Under the pieces are notes generated by a model. That model saw nothing but the letters and a program-made list of their open reading frames with translations, was not told the origin of the DNA and ran no database searches. Positions 51,752 to 60,779 of a stretch of 64,000 nucleotides of DNA are shown in pieces. Each line of letters begins with the position of its first letter. The stretch's first letter is position 1. Origin of the DNA: Chitinophagales bacterium (GTDB lineage Bacteria; Bacteroidota; Bacteroidia; Chitinophagales; BACL12); NCBI GenBank assembly GCA_020636645.1, contig JACJXO010000004.1, forward strand, positions 124,001-188,000. Direction: 5' to 3'. The position numbers were made by a program, and so were the translations under genes.

Positions 51752-54187
51752 ATGAGAAGATCTATTACTGCTGCCCTGTTTTTCCTGCTGGTGCTGCCCG
51801 TAACCCTCCGGGCGCAGCTGCTGCAGCCTGTCACCTGGCAAATGTCTGCAGAAAAAACAGGTACCAATGAATATACCCTGATCTACAAAGCCACCATTGA
51901 AGAAGGCTGGAAGGTATATGCCACTGATATTGAAACCGGAGGCCCCGTACCTACTTCTGTAAACTATGAAAAGATACCTGATGGTCTTACCATGCAGGGA
52001 GAACTGCAGCAGTTAGGACGAAAAGAAGAAGCTGTTGAGCCCCTGTTCGATAACATGACCCTGAAGTTCTTTCATAAGCGGGTCACTTTACGACAGGTAG
52101 TGACCATTACCAAAGATGTGACCCTCAAAGGATTTGTGGAATTCATGACCTGCGATGACAGGCAATGCCTGGCCCCCGAAGCAGTAGATTTTGAATTCAA
52201 ACTGGTAGCCGATGAAGCAGGCAGTGACACAGAGACCGCCGGACACGATGGTATCCTGACTCCTGTCAAGTGGCAGGTGTACAGTGAAAAAATAGATGAA
52301 ACTAATTACTATATCTACTTCGATGCATCCATAGACAATGGCTGGAAACTGTATTCACAAAACATCAAACCCGGCGGGCCCGTACCAACCTCTTTCAAAT
52401 TCAAAAATGCAGGCAGTGGGTATGCACTCATCGGAAAAGTGGATGAGGTAACCAGACCGGAAGAGAAGAAAGAACCGCTGTTTGATAATATGATGCTGCG
52501 CTACTTCAAACACCACGCTCAGTTCAGGCAGCACATCACCCTGACAGATACAGCTGCAGTTGTAAGAGGCAGTTATACCTTTATGACCTGCGATGCTTCT
52601 CAGTGTCTCCCTGCAGAAGAAGTGGACTTTGCTATTGACCTTCGAAGCGGACTCATCATAGCTACAGAAGAGCCGGGTGAGGATACGCTGGAAGTAGCAG
52701 AAGCAGATTTCGGCATCAATACCACACCTCTTGGTTCCTGCAATGATGAAACAGGCGATACTGTTACAACCGCCGAAGGCAAGAATCGCGGTTTTGCAGG
52801 CATCTTCCTTCTTGGATTTGTTGGTGGGCTGCTGGCTTTGCTCACCCCCTGTGTATTTCCTATGATACCGCTAACCGTCAGCTTCTTTACCAAGCGCTCA
52901 CAGAGTAAATCCAAAGGTGTGTTCGAAGCCCTGTTCTACGGCTTCAGTATCATCCTGATATACGCCCTGCTAGCATTGCCATTTGTCATATATAAATTAC
53001 CGCCCGATACACTGAATGCCATCTCTACCAACGTGTATCTGAACATCGCTTTTTTTGTAGTGTTCCTGGCATTTGCCTTCTCATTTTTCGGCTATTATGA
53101 ACTGACCCTTCCAAACTCCTGGTTGAACAAGGCAGACAGCGCCAGCAATGTAGGTGGTCTCGTGGGGATCTTCTTTATGGCACTCACACTTGCACTGGTC
53201 TCCTTTAGTTGTACTGGTCCTATCCTGGGCAGCCTGCTGGTAGGCAGTTTGTCTGCCGAAGGTGGTCAGATGAATCTCATGGCAGGTATGATCGGATTTG
53301 GAGCTGCTCTGGCTTTGCCATTCGGACTGTTTGCGGCCTTCCCACAGTTCATGAACAAGCTGCCTAAAAGCGGTGGATGGCTGAACAGCGTGAAGGTGGT
53401 GCTGGGTTTTCTGGAAGTGGCACTGGCATTCAAATTCTTTTCCAATGCCGACCTGGTGGCTCACTTCGGAATTCTGAAAAGAGAGGTCTTCTTCATCATC
53501 TGGACATTATGCGGCATCGGTATTGTGATCTACCTGCTGGGATGGATCAAATTTCCGCATGACAGCCCGGGTAAAGTGAAGATCGGTCCGGCAAGAGCTG
53601 CATTCGGCATCATCTTCCTGGCACTTAGCGTGCACTTTGGCAGTGGCATCCTAAAAGGGGGTAACCCTTTCCTGGCAAGTGGATTTGCGCCACCGATGTT
53701 TTATAGCATTTATCCCCAGGATACCCATTGTCCGCTGGGACTGGACTGCTTTCATGATTTCGATGAAGCGGTTGCATATGCCAAAGAAGTGAATAAACCT
53801 GTCATGGTGGACTTCACAGGCTGGGCCTGTGTGAACTGCCGTAAGATGGAAGAACATGTCTGGCCTGAAGACGAGGTTTACAAGCTCATATCCGAAGAGT
53901 ATGTCCTGGTCAGTCTGTATGTAGATGACAAAGAGATGCTGCCGGCAGACGAACAATATGTCAGTGCTTTCAGCGGCAAGAAGATCAGAACCATCGGCAA
54001 CAAGTGGAGCGATTTTCAGAGCAGTTATTTCGGTGTGAATTCTCAGCCTTATTATGTGCTGATCTCTCCGGATGGTCAGGTGCTGAACAACCCGGTTCCT
54101 TATACACCAGATGTAGAAGAATATGCCTCCTTCCTGGAGTGTGGCCTGAGTTCCTTCCGCGAAGCTGAACAGGTAGCTGAAAAGTAG
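51752..54187 (+). CDS. dsbD: Thiol:disulphide interchange protein DsbD with duplicated periplasmic domain
   Basis: 811 residues. Signal peptide (LFFLLVLPVTLRAQ), two N-terminal DsbD-alpha-like domains, one with C134/C139 (MTCDDRQCLAP), the other with C280/C285 (MTCDASQCLPAEE), then eight transmembrane helices with the redox pair C367 (LTPCVFPMIP) and C487 (FSCTGPILG), and a C-terminal thioredoxin-like domain with C693-V-N-C696. It moves electrons from cytoplasmic thioredoxin to periplasmic proteins. The duplicated first domain is unusual compared with E. coli DsbD (one copy). Confidence 0.92.
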   Translation: MRRSITAALFFLLVLPVTLRAQLLQPVTWQMSAEKTGTNEYTLIYKATIEEGWKVYATDIETGGPVPTSVNYEKIPDGLTMQGELQQLGRKEEAVEPLFDNMTLKFFHKRVTLRQVVTITKDVTLKGFVEFMTCDDRQCLAPEAVDFEFKLVADEAGSDTETAGHDGILTPVKWQVYSEKIDETNYYIYFDASIDNGWKLYSQNIKPGGPVPTSFKFKNAGSGYALIGKVDEVTRPEEKKEPLFDNMMLRYFKHHAQFRQHITLTDTAAVVRGSYTFMTCDASQCLPAEEVDFAIDLRSGLIIATEEPGEDTLEVAEADFGINTTPLGSCNDETGDTVTTAEGKNRGFAGIFLLGFVGGLLALLTPCVFPMIPLTVSFFTKRSQSKSKGVFEALFYGFSIILIYALLALPFVIYKLPPDTLNAISTNVYLNIAFFVVFLAFAFSFFGYYELTLPNSWLNKADSASNVGGLVGIFFMALTLALVSFSCTGPILGSLLVGSLSAEGGQMNLMAGMIGFGAALALPFGLFAAFPQFMNKLPKSGGWLNSVKVVLGFLEVALAFKFFSNADLVAHFGILKREVFFIIWTLCGIGIVIYLLGWIKFPHDSPGKVKIGPARAAFGIIFLALSVHFGSGILKGGNPFLASGFAPPMFYSIYPQDTHCPLGLDCFHDFDEAVAYAKEVNKPVMVDFTGWACVNCRKMEEHVWPEDEVYKLISEEYVLVSLYVDDKEMLPADEQYVSAFSGKKIRTIGNKWSDFQSSYFGVNSQPYYVLISPDGQVLNNPVPYTPDVEEYASFLECGLSSFREAEQVAEK

Positions 54188-54188
54188 T

Positions 54189-55928
54189 TCAGTGCAGAAG
54201 AACGAATCCGGCCCAGTAGTAGGGGTTGGTATATCGTTTTCTGACCAGAGTTCTGGCTGTTTGAAATGCAGTTTCTATACCATTTCCATCGGCAATTGAC
54301 TGGTAAAAATACTGCATGAAATAGGCCGTCTGAACATCTGGCACTGTCCACAAGGTCATCAGCAGGTAATCTGCACCTGCTGCTTTAAACGCCCTTTGAA
54401 GTCCATAAACGCCTTCATATCCTGAAGCCTCACCGAGGCCTGTTTCGCAGGCAGACAGCACCACCAGTCTGGTATGGGGTAAAAAGAGATTGGCCGCTTC
54501 TCTGGATGTGAGGATACCATCTTCATGTCCGTGTGCAGGCTTGCCTGACCAGGCGGCATTCGCACCGCTGAACAGCAATCCGGATCGGTCCATGACATCA
54601 AGTTCTTCTCCATGATCCGGAGGAATAAAAAATCCATGCGTAGCAATATGGAGAATATCAGGCGGATTTTGCGGGCCTAAGGCTTTGATCTGTTCCTCCA
54701 CAGCTTCTGCTCCGGAGTAAGCTACCACATGCACAACGGCCGATTCAAGTTTACTGATGGCCTGGATCTCCTGAAAGGTGCCGGGTAGAAAGGTCCAGGT
54801 GGATGAACCTTTAAGGCTTCCTGATAAACCGGGAAAAGACCCCGGTTGCGGAAAGGATGCGGTGGCCTGGTTCCATTCCTGTTCGCTGAGGTCATACTGC
54901 ATACCACCAAAAGCAATGATATTATGAATGTTGCCAGCACCATAAGGGGTTTGGGTAACTACAGACAATGATGAACAGGTGATGAAAGTGTTTCTGTCCA
55001 GTAACCGCCTGCCGGATCCTATTGGTATGACATCCAGGTTCAGCTGATGCATCATGCCTGTTGCCGTGTAGAATACTGTATCTCCCTCTGGTATCCATTC
55101 TTCCAGTGGTTTCCAAAAGGTTTCCAGCAAATGTGATCCCATATAAACTGCAACATCTTCGTCCAGTTCCGGCCAACCATATAGTTCATCCATACCCGAC
55201 TCAACAGACTTGTTCAGTACAGTTCCCGTCAGTTGCTGCAGTTCCTTTTCTGTGCCGATCCTGATCAGTTGCGGATGCTCCATATCCTTCCGCAAAATGA
55301 TGGCCACATAGATCACACTGTCTGTCCATCTGTTGCCATCATAATATCTGAAGTTTGTGTATTCAACCGCTGTCTCCTGTTCACCAAGTGCAGACCTGAT
55401 ATCTGTCCACCGCACACTCAGCAGATCGCCGGTGGTGCGCATGGATCTGGCCATTCTGTACAGATCCTTTTCCATGAGGTTGTTGCGCTTCTCCAGTGCC
55501 GCCAGACCGCGGATCCTTTTGTCAGGAGGCAATGCATACTCACGGGCTATTTTCTCCTTGTTTTCAGTCCACTCATCCAATAGTCTGACTGCCGAAGTAT
55601 CACCACCGGACAGAATGGTTTGCCTCATATCGATACTGCTGTTCAGGATCATTCCACGAGTGGCCAGTGCAAGGTCCATGGCCTGATCAGCAAGCTCGGG
55701 AAATCTGTCAGCAAAAGAATAGCAAAAACTCTGATGCATATACAGGTTCTCGCGATACCGGTTCACATAATCCGTTTGTTCAGCTTCCGACAAAAATCCA
55801 AAGCTTTCGTCCAGATCCTGCAGAAACAGGGTGATGATCTCCACCTGGTTTCTGATGGCATACTCCCAGTTCTGTGCAGAAACGGTCAACGGGAATAACA
55901 TCAATACAATTCGTATAATTATTCTCAT
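54189..55928 (-). CDS. Secreted CHAT-domain protease-like protein without TPR repeats
   Basis: 579 residues. Signal peptide (IIIRIVLMLFPLTVSAQ), the helical linker normally found between TPR repeats and CHAT (FLSEAEQTDYVNRYRENLYM, ATRGMILNSS), and the CHAT caspase-like domain with H431 (IATHGFF) and C494 (LSACETGLG), so the His-Cys dyad is intact. The C-terminus LMTLWTVPDVQTAYFMQYFY is typical. The TPR array that usually precedes this linker is absent. Convergent with dsbD, 1 base between stops. Substrate unknown. Confidence 0.88.
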   Translation of the reverse strand: MRIIIRIVLMLFPLTVSAQNWEYAIRNQVEIITLFLQDLDESFGFLSEAEQTDYVNRYRENLYMHQSFCYSFADRFPELADQAMDLALATRGMILNSSIDMRQTILSGGDTSAVRLLDEWTENKEKIAREYALPPDKRIRGLAALEKRNNLMEKDLYRMARSMRTTGDLLSVRWTDIRSALGEQETAVEYTNFRYYDGNRWTDSVIYVAIILRKDMEHPQLIRIGTEKELQQLTGTVLNKSVESGMDELYGWPELDEDVAVYMGSHLLETFWKPLEEWIPEGDTVFYTATGMMHQLNLDVIPIGSGRRLLDRNTFITCSSLSVVTQTPYGAGNIHNIIAFGGMQYDLSEQEWNQATASFPQPGSFPGLSGSLKGSSTWTFLPGTFQEIQAISKLESAVVHVVAYSGAEAVEEQIKALGPQNPPDILHIATHGFFIPPDHGEELDVMDRSGLLFSGANAAWSGKPAHGHEDGILTSREAANLFLPHTRLVVLSACETGLGEASGYEGVYGLQRAFKAAGADYLLMTLWTVPDVQTAYFMQYFYQSIADGNGIETAFQTARTLVRKRYTNPYYWAGFVLLH

Positions 55929-55940
55929 GCTAAAATCATA

Positions 55941-55965
55941 AAAAATGCCGACAAAGAGCCGGCAT
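55941..55965 (-). terminator. Terminator of the M2 peptidase gene
   Basis: On the minus strand ATGCCG - 9 bases - CGGCAT followed by TTTTTT, 20 bases after the peptidase stop and before the CHAT gene, which suggests the two are transcribed separately. Confidence 0.65.
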
Positions 55966-55985
55966 CAAAATTATCGCAGAATCCG

Positions 55986-57800
55986 TTAAATGGATTCTGG
56001 CAGCGTACAGGTTCTGCCGGCATTCACCCGTTGGAGATATTCCATCAGCGGACCGAAATAGTCCACCATAGGTTTGGCGCTCATATCTGCTCCGATACTT
56101 TTCCTGATATGCTCCCGCCAGTCAACGGTGGCACCGGTGGCCATGACACCAGACAGGAATTCACCTGTCTCTTTACTACCCCAGTAGTTGGTGGCATGCG
56201 GGTCCTGATGCAGGATGTTCCGGGCAATATAATCGTGAAACTGGAAGAGCAGTACATTGCTGATACTGTAGTCGTAATACTGCGCAGCGTCATCATTGAT
56301 ATGGGTCTTGGTGGCGGCATCACAATATTGTGCACCACGTTCTGAGGGAGGTACAATGCCCTGGTATTTCTTCACCAGTTCCCACCATTTGGCGTTGTAT
56401 TGATCTGCCGGCAGGTTATTGGCATACAGTTCATATTCGAATTCGGTCATGACACCGCTTCCCCAGGGTATGTGCACGATGAAATCCAGTGCTTCCTTCA
56501 GCAGCAGCAATGTATCATTGGTTTGCAGGCCGGGTTCTATCAGTCCGAGGTTTTCCAGGAAAGGTTTCTGCAGAGACGCCAGGCCGATCATAGATCCGAA
56601 TGCTTCATGATATCCGCGGTTGGCACCACCTCTCAGTACCATAGGTACATCAGGGGTGGAATAAGACATGTAATAATAGATATGGCCGAGTTCATGCAGC
56701 ACCGTACTCCACCATTCGGTGTTGGCTTCTACACTCATGAGCGACCGCACATCATCCTGCAGGTCCATATGCCAGGCAGAGGCATGGTTATTCTTTTTAT
56801 AATCAGCATCTTCCGGCAGCGGGTACAGGGAAGACTTGTCCCAGAAGGTTTGGGGCAGTTCAGGAAAACCCATACTGACCCAGAAAGCTTCGCCTTGTTC
56901 CATGACCCATTCAGCACCCTTCTCTTTGAGTGCGGGATCGATGTCCAGGCCTTCCACGCTGACCATGGCAGTCCAGTCTTGTCCCCAGCGGTTAGGCAGC
57001 CAGTGCGCCGGCAGGTAGTCAGGAACCGGTTCGTTGTATCTGGCCGCGAGTTCATACCTGGCCCAGGTGTGCAGTTCACGGTAAAGTGGCCATACGTCGC
57101 GGATAAGCTGGTGGGTCAGCTCCATCATTTCCTGACTGGTCATGCCATACTCAGACACCTGGTAAGCAAAAAAGTCATCATAACCCAAAGGGGTAACACT
57201 GGCATTTCGCAAACGCTGCAGTTCAGCCAGACCATCTTTCAGTGTGGTGCCCACCTCTTTGCTTGCATTCCAGGCATCGAGTCGCCTGGATATGTTCTTT
57301 TCATCTCGCAGTAAGTTGTCAATATCATTCGTACTCACCTCTTTGCCATGAAGCATGTAGTGGTAACCATAGAGCAGTTCTGTCTGGTGGTTGGTGGCAT
57401 CGATGCGCTCCTTTACCACCTCGCCGGCAGATGCCGGATTGTTACCTGCCATGAACAGCATAGCTTCCAGCTGCCGAACCTGTAAAGGCAACAGTTTGTC
57501 TTTCATAGCGAGGTACTTTCTGCAGCTGTCAATATTCGCAGAACTGCCGGTAAAGGCAGCATAGGCTTCATCAGCTCTGGCAGCAGCAGCAGATGCGGTA
57601 GTATCGCCTTCCACGATGCGGGTGTTCAGGGTCCACTGGCCTTCGGCAGATGCATAATACAACGCCTGGTATTCCTGGCTGTACTGATCCAGATAGCGCT
57701 GGGCTGCAGCCTGTACGGCACTGTTATCTTCCTTTTTTTCGCCGGCACAGGAGGCCAGCAAAACGGCAGGAATGAACAGTAAATTGGTCCATTTGTTCAT
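55986..57800 (-). CDS. Peptidase family M2 (angiotensin-converting-enzyme-like) lipoprotein
   Basis: 604 residues from ATG 57800. Lipobox LLASC (C18). Mostly helical, with the zinc motif H369-E-L-G-H373, the third ligand in NRGYHEAFGSMIGLAS, and GAQYCDAATKTHIN and SNVLLFQFHDYIARN typical of M2. These enzymes remove C-terminal dipeptides. Length equals one catalytic domain of animal ACE. A TACCTTAG element lies at 57819-57826. The TTG-started longer form adds only three residues. Confidence 0.93.
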   Translation of the reverse strand: MNKWTNLLFIPAVLLASCAGEKKEDNSAVQAAAQRYLDQYSQEYQALYYASAEGQWTLNTRIVEGDTTASAAAARADEAYAAFTGSSANIDSCRKYLAMKDKLLPLQVRQLEAMLFMAGNNPASAGEVVKERIDATNHQTELLYGYHYMLHGKEVSTNDIDNLLRDEKNISRRLDAWNASKEVGTTLKDGLAELQRLRNASVTPLGYDDFFAYQVSEYGMTSQEMMELTHQLIRDVWPLYRELHTWARYELAARYNEPVPDYLPAHWLPNRWGQDWTAMVSVEGLDIDPALKEKGAEWVMEQGEAFWVSMGFPELPQTFWDKSSLYPLPEDADYKKNNHASAWHMDLQDDVRSLMSVEANTEWWSTVLHELGHIYYYMSYSTPDVPMVLRGGANRGYHEAFGSMIGLASLQKPFLENLGLIEPGLQTNDTLLLLKEALDFIVHIPWGSGVMTEFEYELYANNLPADQYNAKWWELVKKYQGIVPPSERGAQYCDAATKTHINDDAAQYYDYSISNVLLFQFHDYIARNILHQDPHATNYWGSKETGEFLSGVMATGATVDWREHIRKSIGADMSAKPMVDYFGPLMEYLQRVNAGRTCTLPESI

Positions 57801-57925
57801 TTTTGGCAATTATGATTACTAAGGTACATAAGGCTGGAAAAGCGATTAAATTTTTAACATTCGGTTATCTGTTAACAAGCTGTGTACATCCTTTATTCTT
57901 TTCCTAACTTCGGGGGATAATTGTG

Positions 57926-57933
57926 TACTTTCG
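57926..57933 (+). promoter_or_regulatory. -7 promoter element of recA (TACTTTCG)
   Basis: One mismatch from TAnnTTTG, 39 bases before the recA ATG; the leader between is very AT-rich (TATTGTATAATAATAATATT). I see no LexA-type palindrome. Confidence 0.45.
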
Positions 57934-57972
57934 CAAGTATTGTATAATAATAATATTATTGATTAAATAAAT

Positions 57973-58971
57973 ATGGCAGAAGCAGCAGACAAACTGAAAG
58001 CCCTGGGGCTTGCCCTGGATCAGCTCAATAAGACCTACGGCAAGGGTACGGTCATGAAACTTGGTGAAAGCCCCGAGATCAATGTAGAAGTGATCTCTTC
58101 CGGTTCTATCGGGCTGGACACGGCATTAGGAATTGGAGGTTTCCCCAGGGGGCGAATTGTAGAGATCTACGGACCGGAGTCATCGGGTAAGACCACCCTG
58201 GCCATCCATGCCATTGCAGAGGTGCAGAAAAAAGGTGGTATAGCTGCCATCATTGATGCAGAGCACGCGTTTGACAAAACCTATGCTGAAAAGCTGGGGG
58301 TAGATGTGGAAAATCTGCTGATCTCACAGCCTGACAATGGAGAGCAGGCGCTGGAGATCGCAGAACATCTGATACGATCAGGTGCACTGGATATCGTGGT
58401 GATCGACTCGGTGGCTGCACTGGTACCTAAGGGAGAGCTGGAGGGCGAGATGGGTGAAAGTAAAATGGGTCTGCAGGCCAGGCTTATGAGTCAGGCACTG
58501 CGGAAGCTGACAGGAACCATTAACAAGACCGGCTGTACCTGTATCTTCATCAACCAGCTTCGCGAAAAGATCGGTGTGATGTTTGGCAACCCTGAAACTA
58601 CCACTGGTGGCAACGCACTTAAATTCTATGCTTCGATCAGGTTGGATATTCGTCGCATCGGACAGATCAAAGAGAAGGATGAAGTGATGGGTAACCGGGT
58701 GCGTGTAAAGGTTGTGAAGAATAAGGTTGCTCCGCCATTCCGCATGGCCGAATTTGATATCATGTACGGCGAAGGCATCTCTAAGCTGGGCGAGATCGTT
58801 GATATTGGTGTGGATGCGGGTATCCTGCAGAAAAGCGGTTCCTGGTACAGCTATGACAGCACCAAACTGGGGCAGGGTCGTGAAGGAGTGAAAGAGCTGC
58901 TGCGAGACAACCCTGAACTCTCTGATGAAATAGAAGGCAAGATCAGAGAAAAGCTGAAGGAAGGCAAATGA
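57973..58971 (+). CDS. recA: Recombinase RecA
   Basis: 332 residues. Walker A GPESSGKTT (67-75), Walker B VVIDSVAALVPKGELEGEMG, the L1/L2 loops around MGLQARLMSQALRKL and GVMFGNPETTTGGNALKFYA, and the C-terminal domain are all present. RecA forms filaments on single-stranded DNA for recombination and repair. The acidic tail is short (DEIEGKIREKLKEGK). Single gene with terminator. Confidence 0.98.
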   Translation: MAEAADKLKALGLALDQLNKTYGKGTVMKLGESPEINVEVISSGSIGLDTALGIGGFPRGRIVEIYGPESSGKTTLAIHAIAEVQKKGGIAAIIDAEHAFDKTYAEKLGVDVENLLISQPDNGEQALEIAEHLIRSGALDIVVIDSVAALVPKGELEGEMGESKMGLQARLMSQALRKLTGTINKTGCTCIFINQLREKIGVMFGNPETTTGGNALKFYASIRLDIRRIGQIKEKDEVMGNRVRVKVVKNKVAPPFRMAEFDIMYGEGISKLGEIVDIGVDAGILQKSGSWYSYDSTKLGQGREGVKELLRDNPELSDEIEGKIREKLKEGK

Positions 58972-58991
58972 TCATTTCGTTCTGATAACAG

Positions 58992-59018
58992 AAAAGGCCG
59001 GCAAATGCCGGCCTTTTT
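58992..59018. terminator. Bidirectional terminator after recA
   Basis: AAAAGGCCGGC - AAAT - GCCGGCCTTTTT: a 7-bp GC stem extended by A-T pairs; it can end recA and the convergent secreted-protein gene. Confidence 0.9.
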
Positions 59019-59037
59019 CTTTAGATGTTTGTTGTGA

Positions 59038-59790
59038 TTACTTCACAAACTTAACAGTCAGTTTTTCTTCTTCACTGCGGATAACAGCTACATACATACC
59101 ATTAACGGCAACGTTACCGGCTGTAGCGATACCATCCCATACAATGCTGTTGGAACCATTACCATTCAGTACCGCGATCTGCTGACCTGCATGGTTGTAG
59201 ATGATCAGTTCAGTTCCGTCATGTGTAAATACATCGCCGAAGAATACAAAGCCTTCACCCATGCGGTTCACAGTTACTTCCTGCTCTTCCAGCAGTTCTG
59301 TCAGTGAACGGGTTTCTGTGATGTTCAGTTCTACCAGACCAAAAGGACTGGCACCAACTGCATTAGGTCCAACCTGGAAGGTTTCACCAGAAGTACGCAG
59401 ACCGCAGCTACCACCGCTGTAGGTCATGGTATTGGTACCGCTTCCGAGGTAACCATCGCAATAGTTGTTCCAGCTCATCTCCAAATAACCAGGGGTCCAG
59501 AATGTGCTGAAGAACTCAAAGTTATCTACGTAGGTAGCACAACCTTCCGGGTTGATCACGTTCATGTAGAAGCTTTGATTGAAACGATCCCAGTAGCCTT
59601 CTACATCCCAAAGGTAACCGGAAAGTACATCTGCCACACCGGTCATTTCCCAATACATAGGGCCAGTCTTGGTAGCAGTTACCTGATAGGTAAAACCATA
59701 GGAGTCAGAAAAGCAAAGATTGGCTGCTTCTGCCGTAGTTGCTCCGATCAGGCCAATTGAAATGGCTGCTGCGAGTAGTGTTTTTCTCAT
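59038..59790 (-). CDS. Secreted Cys-containing protein with T9SS-like sorting domain (tandem paralogue 1)
   Basis: 250 residues, signal peptide (LLAAAISIGLIGATTAEA). N-terminal ~150-residue domain starts LCFSDSYGFTYQV, ATKTGPMYW, VEGYWDRFNQSFYMNVINP; four cysteines (LCF, EGCATYVD, YCDGY, GSCGL) align with the neighbour. The last ~75 residues (ELIIYNHAGQQIAVLNGNG to VKFVK) look like a type A T9SS domain. Function unknown; probably an abundant surface or secreted protein. TAATTTAG promoter element at 59823-59830 with TTTG 18 bases upstream. Confidence 0.75.
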   Translation of the reverse strand: MRKTLLAAAISIGLIGATTAEAANLCFSDSYGFTYQVTATKTGPMYWEMTGVADVLSGYLWDVEGYWDRFNQSFYMNVINPEGCATYVDNFEFFSTFWTPGYLEMSWNNYCDGYLGSGTNTMTYSGGSCGLRTSGETFQVGPNAVGASPFGLVELNITETRSLTELLEEQEVTVNRMGEGFVFFGDVFTHDGTELIIYNHAGQQIAVLNGNGSNSIVWDGIATAGNVAVNGMYVAVIRSEEEKLTVKFVK

Positions 59791-59850
59791 TTTGTGAGTT
59801 TTAAATGGGTGATATAATGTTCCTAAATTAGAATTATTAACACAATTACA

Positions 59851-59880
59851 AAAAAAAGGGGCAGAAAATTCTGCCCCTTT
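59851..59880 (-). terminator. Terminator of the second paralogue gene
   Basis: On the minus strand AAAGGGGCAGAA - TT - TTCTGCCCCTTTTTTT: 12-bp stem and a run of T, 21 bases after the stop of 59902-60675. The two paralogues are thus separate transcription units. Confidence 0.9.
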
Positions 59881-59901
59881 ACATACTATTTAAAAGAAAT
59901 G

Positions 59902-60675
59902 TTACTTGACAAATTTCACAGTAACATCTTCATTCTCACTGCGCATTACGGCTACATACATGCCCGGGTCAGTCATTTGGCCGCTGGTAGCAATACCATC
60001 CCATACAATGGTGTTGGAACCATTGCCATTTAGCACAGCGATCTGCTGACCAACATGGTTGTAAATGATCAGTTCTGCTCCAGAGTTGGTAAACACGTTG
60101 CTGAAGAATACAAATCCATCACCCATGCGATTCACACTCATCTCTTCTTCCATCAGGATTTGATCCAGCGTGCGGGTCTCTGTTACCTGCAGTGGATAAT
60201 GAACAGCAGCTGCTTCATCAAATCCAACCGTAAAGATGGAGTTGGAGTAGTCAGGTTCCATAGAGCGACCAACGCATGCACCGTTTGTATAGGTCAGATC
60301 AAAGGGTGTTCCTGTAAATACAACGGCCCCATCACAAACCTGCTCGTAGTTCCAGCTCATAGTACCCGGAGCCCAGGCGGTTGACCAGATATTCAGGGCA
60401 TCTACATAAAATGTACAACCATCAGGAGAAGGATTGGAAACGGTGATATAAAATTCCTGGTTGAAAGCATCCCAGTAACCGTCAACTGGCCATGGCACCG
60501 CTGCACCTACGCCTATCTCACCAGACAGGGTCCAGTATTTAGGGGCTGTTTTGGTTGCGTTGATCTGGTAGCTGGATCCAAATGCATCTGTAAAGCAGAT
60601 AATTGTGGCAAAAGAACTCGTACTGAGCATTCCAATTGCCAATACTGCAAGGAGTAATTTCTTTTTCATATGCAT
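59902..60675 (-). CDS. Secreted Cys-containing protein with T9SS-like sorting domain (tandem paralogue 2)
   Basis: 257 residues from ATG 60675 (or 255 from ATG 60669). Signal peptide (LLLAVLAIGMLSTSSFA), same domain order as paralogue 1: ICFTDAFGSSYQI, ATKTAPKYW, PVDGYWDAFNQEFYITVSNP, four matching cysteines (ICF, DGCTFYVD, VCDGA, GACVG), then the shared C-terminal domain (ELIIYNHVGQQIAVLNGNG). The last third is the most alike. Function unknown. TACTTTAG element at 60688-60695. Confidence 0.75.
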   Translation of the reverse strand: MHMKKKLLLAVLAIGMLSTSSFATIICFTDAFGSSYQINATKTAPKYWTLSGEIGVGAAVPWPVDGYWDAFNQEFYITVSNPSPDGCTFYVDALNIWSTAWAPGTMSWNYEQVCDGAVVFTGTPFDLTYTNGACVGRSMEPDYSNSIFTVGFDEAAAVHYPLQVTETRTLDQILMEEEMSVNRMGDGFVFFSNVFTNSGAELIIYNHVGQQIAVLNGNGSNTIVWDGIATSGQMTDPGMYVAVMRSENEDVTVKFVK

Positions 60676-60779
60676 GTTTTAATGTGATTAATTACTCCTA
60701 AAGTAAAAAGTTTTGACATAACAAGAGCAGTTGGTGAAAAAAAAACCAGAAATACTCAAATCAGGCAGACAAATGTGAC

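Noticed and set aside
56400..57314. A 304-codon open frame on the plus strand.
   Set aside because: Entirely antisense to the M2 peptidase, whose zinc motif and length are convincing.
54189..57800. CHAT protein plus M2 peptidase as a two-gene defence or cell-death system.
   Set aside because: A terminator separates them, both are exported, and there is no gasdermin, sensor or nuclease partner nearby.
57810..57972. SOS box (LexA operator) before recA.
   Set aside because: GTTATCTGTTAAC-like symmetry is partial and no known Bacteroidota LexA palindrome is evident.
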